35,065 nt of DNA from Porphyromonadaceae bacterium UBA7180. GTDB taxonomy: Bacteria > Bacteroidota > Bacteroidia > Bacteroidales > Muribaculaceae. Of this stretch, positions 7,340-15,030 are shown one piece after another. Position 1 is the stretch's first letter. Each line of letters starts with the position of its first letter. The notes under the pieces are model-generated. The model was not told the origin of the DNA. It ran no database searches and worked only from the letters and a program-made list of their open reading frames with translations. A program made the position numbers and the translations under genes. The stretch lies in NCBI GenBank assembly GCA_002491165.1, contig DKVK01000073.1, positions 1,433 through 36,497 of the forward strand, in the 5' to 3' direction.

Positions 7340-10300
7340 TCAACGTATCGCAACTTTACGGTTGCCGATGATATAGACTCCTGCGGGGAGGCGGAGTGTA
7401 CGCTGCTGTCCGGCAGAGAGGGCTACGTCGGCCACGCGGATGCCTGTGGCTGTGTAGACGCCGAGGCGGCAAAGGTCATGTGCGGTGATGCGGACGCCGC
7501 CGGGAACTGCAGCGAGGTCGAAGGGTTGCGCGGCGGAACCGACAGTCACCGTCTGTATGCCGTCAACGGGTGCCTCGTAGACGATGCGCATCACGGGGAG
7601 TCCTTCGGGAGCCGTTTCCCATTCCTGCGTTTCGGTACGGCTCCAGTAGCGGTAAACCGAAGTGCCGGGACGCGTGGCGTCAGTGAGGAAGTAAAAGTCG
7701 GAGTTGCGGTTGCAGCGCGACTGCATGAGGATGCGAAGCGACCGACCGGTGTATTCGAAGCCTTCCTCGTTGGCGAAACTCAGCAGGCAGTCGGGCGATG
7801 TGGCGCTGCCGGTCGTGTCGAGGGTCATCTCGCCGGCCCAGAAGGTAAAGGCGTCGGCGCCCATGGCGGGAGCAGCCGTTTCGTAACTGGTGGCGCCGGT
7901 GTTCTCTATCTTGAGGGTGACGGTGGGAGTCACCTCTTTTTCGGTCTCGCAATAGCCGTCGAAGGAGATTCCGAGAATTTTGGATTTTTCAGGTATTCCG
8001 AGCACGTCGGCGGTGTAGATGGCCTCCACGTCGGAGTTGTTGTACTGGAGATAAAGGGCGCCGACGTCCGAGCTGCCGGTGACTTGTCCTATCTGGCGGC
8101 TGTCATCGGTGACGGGACGCATCATGAGCTCGGCGCCTTCTATGGCTTTAAGGGCTGTGAACGAGAGGTTTTCTGCCAGCGCGGGATGGAAGCCGTCGGC
8201 GGTGACTACTGCGTTGTAGCGTGCCGTGGCATCGCATATATTGTCCACGCGGAAGAGGCCCCAGCGGTTTGTCACGGCCGTTTCCACGCTCTTGCCGTCC
8301 TTTGAGCGGACGGTGACGGTGGCTCCGGGAATCCATTTGCCGTCCGGGTCGGTCACCTTACCGCTGTAATATGTGGCGGGGGTGAGGCCTTCGAGCATTA
8401 TCTCACCGGAGGCGTCGGAGCCTACGCGCTCCTTGTCGGTGTTGTCGAGCCAGATGGCACGCACCGTGAAGAAGTATTCATCCTTGGTGTTCACGTCCGG
8501 GACGGTCATGGTGACCGACGGAGTGCTGACGATGCGGCGCGAGACGCGCGTGTCGTGGACGCCGGCCGGGACTTTCTGGGTCACCACAATGTCGTCGAAG
8601 TAGCTTACGCCATAGCCGTAGGGGAAGAATACGAAGTAGGAGTCGGCACGACCTTTGGAGAAGGTCTTGGTGAAGGGGTGCATACCGCGTTCCATCTCGT
8701 CGAGGGGGAACTCTTCGTCATATACCACCCCACCGGTTTCCGGGTTGTCGTGGGCCAGGTAGACGGTGGCGCCCTGGTTGTAGTAGTCGGAGCCTATGCG
8801 GATGCTCATTGTCATGTTGCCGTCGTTGCCGGAAAGGTCGAAGACGGGCGACTTCATGTAGCAGCCCACTCCGAGCATGTTCCAGTATCCGAGGATGCCG
8901 ACGATGCCGTCCACGTAGAATCCCTGGAACACTTCCCAGCCAGGGACGTTGGTGAAGTCGTCCAGGCGGTCGTAGCCGTCTTCGTGCATACAGCGGGGAT
9001 GGTCGAGGTCGTCGGTGCCTACGTCTATCTTGTCGAAGTTTTCATTTACGATGGTGACGGATTCGTTTCCGTTGGCGGTGTGGCGGCGGTAAAGTTGCAC
9101 TTCGTAGGCGTTTGCGCCCTCCACGGCAGGCCACGAGGCGGTGAAGCGCGAACCCTGCACCTGCGCTTCGCCGGGTTGCGGTGTGGCCAGCGATTCCGGT
9201 ATCTCGTCGCTGTCGGCGCCCACGGTGATGGAGTTGGATTCGGGTGATACCACCGATTTGCCGCCGCACACGCGGTAAGCCTTCACGCTGTAGGAGCGCG
9301 AGTCGTCGGCCGCGGCGTCGGGGGTCTGCACCCGGGCGCTGTTTTCCGTCACGTTGAGCGTCGTTCCGGGAACGGTGAAGCGCGTGCCCTCTTCAAGGGT
9401 CTGCGAGAACTCCATCTTGTCGAAAAAGACCGTGCCCTTGGTGGTCTCGGGGAGGAGCACTACCAGCATACAGCTGTTGGTACCGCCGCCGATGGTGAAC
9501 TCGCTCTCTTTCCATTCGTTGTATTCCTCCTGTGTGTAGACCATCTTGGTGGAACGCAACGAAACGGAGCCGTCCACGCGCACTTCATAGAGGTTGACCT
9601 GGAACATGTCCACATCCTGCGCCAGCCAGCGGAGCTTGACGTCCACGTTGCCCTTGGCGCCGGAGAGGTTGAGCGTAGGGGACTGCAACAGCGAGTTGCC
9701 GTAGCTGCCCATGTATTTATTAGTGAGGCCGAGGGCCGAATTGGCGCGGACGGGAAGGCGCACCAGCCACCCCTGCTCGTCGATTATTTCGTCGAGCGAC
9801 TCTATCACATAAACGGGCTCTACCGGCTCGTCGACGGTGCCGTCGGTGATGCGCTCGAAGTCGGTGTCAAGCACATAGTAAGGCTCCATGCCGTCGGAGA
9901 TGTGGGAGATGCGCGGATACACAAGGTATCCTTCGGCACCCTCTACGGCACTCCAATTGGCGGTATAGGCCGTGGTGGTGATGTCTGTTGCGGGGAGAAC
10001 CTTCGGGGCGGTTAGCTTCGGGACTGTCTCCACCGTGATGTCGTCGATGTAGAAAGCGCCCTTGTCGGCCTGGAATTCGAAGAAGGAGGCCGGGATGGCG
10101 TCGGTGAACCATACCTCGTATTCGCCCCATGCGGGGCCGATTTCGGCCGATGCCGTGGAGATGGAGGTAGAGGTATTGCCGTTGGCGTTTATGACGTAGA
10201 GCGGCATAGAGCCGGAGGCCGTGCGTGCGCGGAATGTGATGCGCAACGCGCCGAATGCACTGCCGCCGACTTTCGGTGTGTCAAGAAGATAGGTGGTTAC

Positions 10301-10660
10301 GGGCTGGCCGTTGGAGGTGGTCTGCCACGAGTCCACGAATAGGCAACCGCCGGCCTGGTGCACAGTGGCCCCGACCCACCCCGGAGTGGAAGTCCAGGAG
10401 GCGGGAATCTCGCCGGCAATGCCTTCGGAAGCGGGGGAGGCTTCGGAGCCGGCGGTACATTTGTCGAAGTTTTCGGTGAGCACCGTGGTTGCGCCGGTGA
10501 GCGCCGCGGCACGGGCTTTCTTAAGCATGGGTGCGCGGACGCCGCTCTCGCTCAGCGGCCGGAACGTGTCGGTACGCGGCAACCGGTGCAAAGTAGCCGC
10601 CGAGGCTCCGATACTCACGCTTAGCAATACTGTAAGAAGGTAGAGTAAGGATTTTCTCAT
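7340..10660 (-). CDS. Secreted multidomain adhesin-like protein with jelly-roll, fibronectin-like and sorting-like domains
   Basis: 1106 residues with a signal peptide (MRKSLLYLLTVLLSVSIGASA). Jelly-roll segments of the cleaved-adhesin type occur near residues 58-212, 262-420 and 535-697; each starts with an ENFD- or DTDFE-like strand and ends with an FDD/YIDD-like strand (FYIDDITVE, FFDKMEFS, YFDDIVVTQ). Fibronectin-type-III-like segments follow the first two (TAPKVLPATDI..., SLATPQPGEAQ...). A carboxypeptidase-regulatory-like domain lies at about 762-848 (YSGKVTDPDGKWIPGATVTV), then a beta-rich domain at 858-1029 shared with the neighbouring protein. The C-terminus (GVYTATGIRVADV...LPAGVYIIGNRKVAIR) resembles a type IX sorting domain. 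No protease catalytic site is evident, although this jelly-roll family occurs in gingipains. It is the first gene behind the promoter at 10828-10859. Confidence 0.85.
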   Translation of the reverse strand: MRKSLLYLLTVLLSVSIGASAATLHRLPRTDTFRPLSESGVRAPMLKKARAAALTGATTVLTENFDKCTAGSEASPASEGIAGEIPASWTSTPGWVGATVHQAGGCLFVDSWQTTSNGQPVTTYLLDTPKVGGSAFGALRITFRARTASGSMPLYVINANGNTSTSISTASAEIGPAWGEYEVWFTDAIPASFFEFQADKGAFYIDDITVETVPKLTAPKVLPATDITTTAYTANWSAVEGAEGYLVYPRISHISDGMEPYYVLDTDFERITDGTVDEPVEPVYVIESLDEIIDEQGWLVRLPVRANSALGLTNKYMGSYGNSLLQSPTLNLSGAKGNVDVKLRWLAQDVDMFQVNLYEVRVDGSVSLRSTKMVYTQEEYNEWKESEFTIGGGTNSCMLVVLLPETTKGTVFFDKMEFSQTLEEGTRFTVPGTTLNVTENSARVQTPDAAADDSRSYSVKAYRVCGGKSVVSPESNSITVGADSDEIPESLATPQPGEAQVQGSRFTASWPAVEGANAYEVQLYRRHTANGNESVTIVNENFDKIDVGTDDLDHPRCMHEDGYDRLDDFTNVPGWEVFQGFYVDGIVGILGYWNMLGVGCYMKSPVFDLSGNDGNMTMSIRIGSDYYNQGATVYLAHDNPETGGVVYDEEFPLDEMERGMHPFTKTFSKGRADSYFVFFPYGYGVSYFDDIVVTQKVPAGVHDTRVSRRIVSTPSVTMTVPDVNTKDEYFFTVRAIWLDNTDKERVGSDASGEIMLEGLTPATYYSGKVTDPDGKWIPGATVTVRSKDGKSVETAVTNRWGLFRVDNICDATARYNAVVTADGFHPALAENLSFTALKAIEGAELMMRPVTDDSRQIGQVTGSSDVGALYLQYNNSDVEAIYTADVLGIPEKSKILGISFDGYCETEKEVTPTVTLKIENTGATSYETAAPAMGADAFTFWAGEMTLDTTGSATSPDCLLSFANEEGFEYTGRSLRILMQSRCNRNSDFYFLTDATRPGTSVYRYWSRTETQEWETAPEGLPVMRIVYEAPVDGIQTVTVGSAAQPFDLAAVPGGVRITAHDLCRLGVYTATGIRVADVALSAGQQRTLRLPAGVYIIGNRKVAIR
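7574..8089 (-). other. Beta-rich repeated domain, copy 3 (1106-residue protein)
   Basis: Encodes residues about 858-1029. Landmarks: SKILGISFDGY, TVTLKIENT, WAGEMTLDTTG, EGFEYTGRSLRILM and a closing LPVMRIVYE strand. As in copies 1 and 2, it is next to a carboxypeptidase-regulatory-like domain. Confidence 0.55.
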
Positions 10661-10674
10661 ATAATCAGATTATA
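10660..10674 (-). promoter_or_regulatory. Palindrome touching the start codon of the 1106-residue gene
   Basis: TATAATC (10660-10666), a central A, then GATTATA (10668-10674) form a perfect 7-bp-arm palindrome that includes the first base of the start codon. It could be a small operator or an mRNA structure at the initiation site. Function is inference. Confidence 0.3.
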
Positions 10675-10827
10675 AGTATGTGTCTTAACAGGCCATTCTC
10701 CTGAAACTGCGGAAAGTTCCGGAAAGCGTATGTGGTAAGTAAAGGCAATCCTGATGAATTTCCGATAGGTATTAAAATCAGGCGAAAATGCAACGGTCAG
10801 AAAGGCAAAGTCTTATCACTTCGCCCA

Positions 10828-10859
10828 CAAAGTTAAGAAAAATATTTAGAACTCCAAAA
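10828..10859 (-). promoter_or_regulatory. Promoter of the secreted-protein gene cluster
   Basis: On the minus strand, TTTTG (10859-10855), a 19-bp spacer and TAACTTTG (10835-10828) match the Bacteroidetes consensus exactly. This predicts a 5' UTR of about 160 nt before the ATG at 10660. The leader contains a possible stem with arms CCTGAT and ATCAGG. The 10661-11114 gap holds this promoter, the leader and the terminator at 11046-11080, and no gene was seen in it. Confidence 0.8.
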
Positions 10860-11045
10860 GAAAAACAACACTAATTTGCATCCAGCAGCCAAGTGTAAAG
10901 ACCGCGCTTGCAAATTGCCACCGTTTATAAATATAATATACACTCGGAATAAAAACCGCCCGTCGAACTGACGGAAATCTAATTTCGAATAGGGAGAAGC
11001 CGGGAGGAGAAATCTTCTTCGGAACTCTTGGGGAAGAGGTTATAT

Positions 11046-11080
11046 ACAAAAAACGACCGGTACATTTTCTGTGTACCGGT
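11046..11080 (-). terminator. Rho-independent terminator of the GlmU-like gene
   Basis: On the minus strand ACCGGTACA and TGTACCGGT (plus-strand 11072-11080 and 11056-11064) form a perfect 9-bp stem with a 7-nt loop. Two bases further on comes a run of six T (complement of 11048-11053 AAAAAA), then GTATATA. It is 35 bp past the stop at 11115. Confidence 0.88.
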
Positions 11081-11114
11081 GATGACCGTCTTTGGCAAAA
11101 AGGAAGCCGCGGGG

Positions 11115-12314
11115 TTAGCGGTGGGATTTTTCTTGCTTTTCCACTTCGGCGAAAAGGGCGCGGTCCGGGTCTTCGACCGCTATGTTGCGGCGCGCCATCA
11201 CGCGTTCGGCCACTTGGGTGAACTTTTTGAGCGTCACCTCCTTGAAGCCGGCCGGAGAGCCTTCGCTGAAGCCCGGCAGGAATGTGCGCGGGAAGCCGCT
11301 GCCGTGGAGGTTCACCCCTACTCCCATCACCGTGGCGGTGTTGAGCATCACGTTGATGCCTATCTTGGAATGGTCGCCCATTATAAGGCCGCAGAATTGC
11401 AGGTCCGTGCGCATGAAGGAGCGCGTGGCGTAGTTCCAGATGCGGATTTTGGAATAGTCGTTTTTCAGGTTCGAGGCGTTTACTCCGGCGCCTATGTTGC
11501 ACCATTCCCCTACCACGGCATTCCCCAGGAAGCCATCGTGCGACTTGTTGGAATGGCCGAAAATCACGACGTTGTTCACCTCGCCGCCGACTTTCGAGCA
11601 CGGGCCGACGGTGGTGTCGGGGTAGATTTTAGCGCCTATGTTGACGTGGCTTTCCTCGCAGACGGCCAACGGGCCGCGCAGACATGCTCCTTCCATCACC
11701 TCTGCATCCTTACCTATATATATAGGGCCGTGGGTGACGTTGACGAAGGCTCCCTGCACCGAGGCGCCCTCCTCTATGAAGAGTGCCGGATACCCTTTCT
11801 CCGTCATCGGGCTGCCGATTAGCGTGCAGGTGTGGGGGAGCGGCTGTGACACACGGCCCAAGGTAAGCAACTCATAATCAGCCACCAGTTCACGGCCGTT
11901 CCGGAGGAAAATATCGAAGACGTAGCGGATTCTATCCACCCTGGCATCGAACACCACCTGTTCCCCTTCGCCGGCATCGAAGGCAGCCGTCGTGCCGCGG
12001 AATGCCAACGTATCACCCTCGGCGTCAACCAGCCGCTGTCCGGCACAGAGGTTGCCTGCTGTTTCGACCAATGCAGGGGTGGGCATCACGCCGCTGTTTA
12101 TAAAGAGAGCTTCGGCATCCGGCTCCGGAGCGGGAAATTTTACACGCAGATAAGACACGGCCAGCGACATGACGCGGTCCGCCCCGAGGCGCCGCCGCCA
12201 TTTCTCCCCTATCGTCAGGATTCCGACACGGAAGTGCGACACGGGCCGCGTGAAGCTCAACGGCAATAAGTTTTCATGAAGTTCCTGAGTATCAAACAGT
12301 ACTACTGTTTCCAT
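11115..12314 (-). CDS. GlmU-like sugar nucleotidyltransferase/acyltransferase
   Basis: 399 residues. The N-terminus (VVLFDTQELHENLLPLSFTRPVSHFRVGILTI) and overall size match the Bacteroidetes-type GlmU-like family annotated as UDP-GlcNAc diphosphorylase/glucosamine-1-phosphate N-acetyltransferase. The front half is a nucleotidyltransferase-like domain. Residues from about 190 on form a left-handed beta-helix of hexapeptide repeats (IYIGKDAEVMEGACLRGPLAV, VNIGAKIYPDTTVG), as in acetyltransferases. It probably acts in the cytoplasm making activated amino sugars for wall or surface glycans; the exact substrate is unproven. It stands alone, with a clear terminator. Its upstream side carries a -7 element inside a palindrome (12391-12420) and a terminated transcript further up. 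Confidence 0.82.
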   Translation of the reverse strand: METVVLFDTQELHENLLPLSFTRPVSHFRVGILTIGEKWRRRLGADRVMSLAVSYLRVKFPAPEPDAEALFINSGVMPTPALVETAGNLCAGQRLVDAEGDTLAFRGTTAAFDAGEGEQVVFDARVDRIRYVFDIFLRNGRELVADYELLTLGRVSQPLPHTCTLIGSPMTEKGYPALFIEEGASVQGAFVNVTHGPIYIGKDAEVMEGACLRGPLAVCEESHVNIGAKIYPDTTVGPCSKVGGEVNNVVIFGHSNKSHDGFLGNAVVGEWCNIGAGVNASNLKNDYSKIRIWNYATRSFMRTDLQFCGLIMGDHSKIGINVMLNTATVMGVGVNLHGSGFPRTFLPGFSEGSPAGFKEVTLKKFTQVAERVMARRNIAVEDPDRALFAEVEKQEKSHR

Positions 12315-12390
12315 CTGCGTAATAACGTTATTTTAAAGAGTATTGGTATCAGAGGTGGCATTAAGAACCTGCGCAACGCGCATTGCTCAC

Positions 12391-12420
12391 ATTTCTTAAT
12401 TGTGTGCAAAATTAAGAAAT
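12391..12420 (-). promoter_or_regulatory. Promoter -7 element of the GlmU-like gene inside a perfect palindrome
   Basis: ATTTCTTAAT (12391-12400) and ATTAAGAAAT (12411-12420) are perfect 10-bp inverted repeats separated by 10 bp. On the minus strand the sequence TAATTTTG (12414-12407), a good Bacteroidetes -7 box, begins in one arm and ends in the spacer. No matching -33 TTG was found at 19-21 bp. The arrangement suggests an operator for a dimeric regulator, or an RNA hairpin if transcribed from upstream. Confidence 0.5.
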
Positions 12421-12506
12421 AATCCTCACGATAAAGAATTTTACAGCCCCGTTAACATCTTTTAATAGAAGAACGAGGTATTATCCCCAAGCGCGAACCG
12501 CCTTAT

Positions 12507-12545
12507 AAAACAAAAGCAGGACGTAATTTCACAATCACCTCCTGC
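12507..12545 (-). terminator. Terminator of the candidate small RNA
   Basis: On the minus strand GCAGGA and TCCTGC pair outside, GTGATT and AATTAC pair inside (one G-T wobble), with a single G-G mismatch between the two helices and a GTGA (GNRA-type) tetraloop. The hairpin (12545-12516) is followed directly by TTTTGTTTT (12515-12507). No annotated gene ends here, which is the main argument for an RNA transcript. Confidence 0.8.
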
Positions 12546-12701
12546 CCTGTGATTTTTTCAGACCCGCTAACTTTCACAAGCTCACTAAATCTTGCTAAAC
12601 CACTAACTTACAAATTTTATATCACTATTACTTAAAAACTTTTCGTCGTGCATTTACTATCAGTCTTTAGGCTTGGAATGCCTTACGATGCAAATACGCT
12701 G
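12507..12701 (-). ncRNA. Candidate structured small RNA or attenuated leader, about 190 nt
   Basis: A minus-strand interval without an ORF is bounded by a TAACTTTG box (12709-12702) and an excellent terminator (12545-12507). The 5' part can fold as TGCAT/ATGCA arms enclosing an AGGC/GCCT hairpin. The middle carries two near-identical stretches, AAGTTAGTGG and AAGTTAGCGG. It is followed downstream by the GlmU-like gene, which has its own -7 box. It could be a free sRNA (a 6S-type RNA is one possibility that a covariance search would settle) or a leader with premature termination. Identity is unknown. Confidence 0.5.
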
Positions 12702-12709
12702 CAAAGTTA
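12702..12709 (-). promoter_or_regulatory. -7 box of the candidate small RNA
   Basis: Minus-strand TAACTTTG, the strongest form of the Bacteroidetes -7 box and identical to those of rpsL and the secreted cluster. The nearest upstream TTTTG (12726-12722) is only 12 bp away, shorter than the usual 19-21, so the -33 match is poor. Confidence 0.5.
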
Positions 12710-12902
12710 ATAATAAATTCGCAAAATGTGGACATTCTAAAGTGTTAAAAAATCCAAATTTGTGAATTATTTATTTTTCGAGCGCTCTGCGATTCCATTT
12801 TTCCTTCCGGTAAAAGTTACGGATAATCAATCTTTTAATATCCCATACGCACCCACGGAAAGGGGCAGCGGAAAACTTTTAACATTTATGCCGCACAATT
12901 TC

Positions 12903-12933
12903 TTTTGGTAAAAATGTGCCTTTTTTACCAAAA
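12903..12933. repeat. AT-rich perfect inverted repeat, 12-bp arms
   Basis: TTTTGGTAAAAA (12903-12914) is exactly complementary to TTTTTACCAAAA (12922-12933) around a 7-bp spacer. No gene ends within 580 bp on either side, so it is not an obvious gene terminator. Its role is unknown. Confidence 0.7.
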
Positions 12934-12985
12934 TTACCATTCCTCCCTGTGAACGGGCCGCACCTGACATGCTTGTGCGCACCCT

Positions 12986-13015
12986 CCGCGTGGCCGCCTC
13001 GGGGCGGCCACGCGG
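12986..13015. repeat. GC-rich perfect hairpin, 13-bp arms with TCGG loop
   Basis: CCGCGTGGCCGCC (12986-12998) pairs perfectly with GGCGGCCACGCGG (13003-13015) around TCGG. It is an isolated GC-rich block in an AT-rich intergenic region and lacks a T-tract on either side. It lies about 50 bp upstream of the M24 peptidase promoter. Confidence 0.75.
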
Positions 13016-13061
13016 GAAACGCCTTCCCGAACCGGTGCAACTGATTTTTTCAAGAATTTTG

Positions 13062-13092
13062 TTGGCAGGTACAATTATTTTTCGTAATTTAG
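13062..13092 (+). promoter_or_regulatory. Promoter of the M24 peptidase gene
   Basis: TTG (13062-13064), a 20-bp spacer, and TAATTTAG (13085-13092), one base off the TAnnTTTG consensus. It predicts a leader of about 110 nt before the ATG at 13208. Confidence 0.6.
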
Positions 13093-13207
13093 CACCGCTT
13101 TATATAAAGGCGGTTTCAAAATATCTCAACCGCTTTATTTCCAACCGATTAACCCAACACCGCTGTCCGGCCCATTTTTACCCTTCGGCGGCGACACACT
13201 ATAAGTT

Positions 13208-15004
13208 ATGGAAAAGAAAAATGCAGAATATCTGAAATCCCTGCGCAATGTGATGCAGGAGAAAGGCATCGACGCCGTTATCATCAGCGGCACCGACCCA
13301 CATCAAAGCGAAAACCCGCCCGCCCACTGGCGCGGCCGCGAATGGCTCACGGGCTTCTTCTCTGAAAACGGCACCAACGGCACCGCAGTAGTCACCGCCG
13401 ACAAAGCCCTCTGCTGGACCGACTCGCGCTACTTCATCCAGGCCACACAGCAACTCGAAGGAACAGGGTTCTCCATGATGGAGGAAGACGGACCCAACGC
13501 CGTGGACCTCATCGACTGGGTGACCGAAAACATGAAGGCCGGACAGACCGTGGCCATCGACGGGATGACCTTCTCCGTTGCACTCGCCCAGAGAATGGAA
13601 CAGGAGTTCAGCGACAACGGCATAAAGTTCGACGACAGTTTCCCCCTCTTCGACTACATCTGGAAGGAACGCCCCTCGCGCCCGCAGAACAAGCTCTTCG
13701 TGCACGACGAAGAGGTAGTGGGCGAAAGCGTAGACTCAAAGATGGAGCGCATAATGGAGGCCGTGAAGGGCGAGCTCGCCAATGCCGTGATGCTCTCGTC
13801 GCTCGACGACATTGCCTGGGCAACCAACGTCCGTGCCGCCAACGACATCGCCTTCTCCCCCATATTCGTCTCGTACCTCTACATCGACCCGCAGCGCCGC
13901 ATCCTCTTCGTAGACCCTGAAAAGATGACCGACGAAGTGAAGGCACACCTCGGGAAATACAATGTGGAGACACGCCCCTACGCCGATGTCCTCAGCTTCG
14001 TGGAGACGCTGCCCAAGGACACGCGCCTGCTCATCGATCCGGAGAAAACCTCCCGCGGCCTTTATGACCACATAGGCTGCACCCCCGTATTCGGCGGCGC
14101 CGACGTGGCCAGACTCAAGAGCATCAAGAACGCCACCATGCTCTCCAACCTGGCCACCGCCATGGAGAAAGACGGCGTTGCGCTGACACGCTTCTTCATG
14201 TATGTGGAAAAGGAATATCCCACAGGAAAACTCACCGAACTCGGCCTCAGCAAGCGTCTGCGCGAACTGCGCCTGAGCGACCCCTCGTGCGTCGACGAAA
14301 GCTTTTGCTCCATCCTCGGCTGGAACGAACATGGCGCCATCGTGCACTATGAGGCCACCGAAGAAACAGACATCCCCGTGACCGGCAACGGCCTGCTGCT
14401 CGTAGACTCGGGCGGCCAGTACATCTACGGCACCACCGACATCACCCGCACCGTGGCCCTGGGCACTCCCACCGGGCAGCAGCGCCACGACTTCACCCTG
14501 GTGATGAAGGGGCACATAGCACTGGCCAAAGCCATCTTCCCGGCCGGAACACGCGGCTCGCAGCTCGATGTGCTGGCACGACAGTTCCTCTGGAACGAAG
14601 GGAAAGCTTATTACCACGGCACAGGCCACGGCGTAGGCTTCTTCATCAACTGCCACGAAGGGCCGCAGAATATCCGCCTCAACGAGAACCCGGCCACCTT
14701 GCAGCCCGGCATGATCACCAGCAACGAACCGGGACTATACCTCGAAGGCGACTACGGCATCCGCTGCGAAAACCTCATCGTCACCGAAAAATACAAGACC
14801 ACGCAGTTCGGCGACTTCTACCGCTTCCATACCATGACACTCTTCCCCTTCGACCTGCGCCTCTTCGAGACCGAAATAATGACCGACGCCGAAATAGAGT
14901 GGCTCAACAGCTATCACCGCGAAGTGCGCGAACGCCTCACCCCGCTGCTCAACGCCGACGAGGCTGCGTGGCTCGCAGAGAAAACCAAAGAACTCACCCG
15001 CTGA
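13208..15004 (+). CDS. Aminopeptidase P family (M24B) metallopeptidase
   Basis: 598 residues, the three-domain length of eukaryotic-type cytosolic aminopeptidase P (Xaa-Pro aminopeptidase), which removes an N-terminal residue preceding proline. Two creatinase-N-like domains occupy about 1-310 and the pita-bread catalytic domain follows. All five metal ligands can be placed: D400 (LLVDSGG), D411 (TTDITRT), H474 (HGTGHGVGF), E507 (ITSNEPG) and E521 (RCENLIV); their spacing closely follows that of the human APP1 enzyme. No signal peptide, so cytoplasmic. The promoter is at 13062-13092. The gamma-carbonic-anhydrase-like gene follows after 26 bp and is probably co-transcribed. Confidence 0.95.
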   Translation: MEKKNAEYLKSLRNVMQEKGIDAVIISGTDPHQSENPPAHWRGREWLTGFFSENGTNGTAVVTADKALCWTDSRYFIQATQQLEGTGFSMMEEDGPNAVDLIDWVTENMKAGQTVAIDGMTFSVALAQRMEQEFSDNGIKFDDSFPLFDYIWKERPSRPQNKLFVHDEEVVGESVDSKMERIMEAVKGELANAVMLSSLDDIAWATNVRAANDIAFSPIFVSYLYIDPQRRILFVDPEKMTDEVKAHLGKYNVETRPYADVLSFVETLPKDTRLLIDPEKTSRGLYDHIGCTPVFGGADVARLKSIKNATMLSNLATAMEKDGVALTRFFMYVEKEYPTGKLTELGLSKRLRELRLSDPSCVDESFCSILGWNEHGAIVHYEATEETDIPVTGNGLLLVDSGGQYIYGTTDITRTVALGTPTGQQRHDFTLVMKGHIALAKAIFPAGTRGSQLDVLARQFLWNEGKAYYHGTGHGVGFFINCHEGPQNIRLNENPATLQPGMITSNEPGLYLEGDYGIRCENLIVTEKYKTTQFGDFYRFHTMTLFPFDLRLFETEIMTDAEIEWLNSYHREVRERLTPLLNADEAAWLAEKTKELTR

Positions 15005-15030
15005 TAACCAAGCCTTAATGAACAAATAAT

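Noticed and set aside
7289..8305. 338-codon plus-strand frame antisense to the 1106-residue protein
   Set aside because: Low-complexity shadow translation. The minus-strand protein has coherent domains across this interval.
13736..14656. 306-codon minus-strand frame in the M24 peptidase gene
   Set aside because: It lies wholly inside a gene whose catalytic residues are all in place; the shadow shows no family features.
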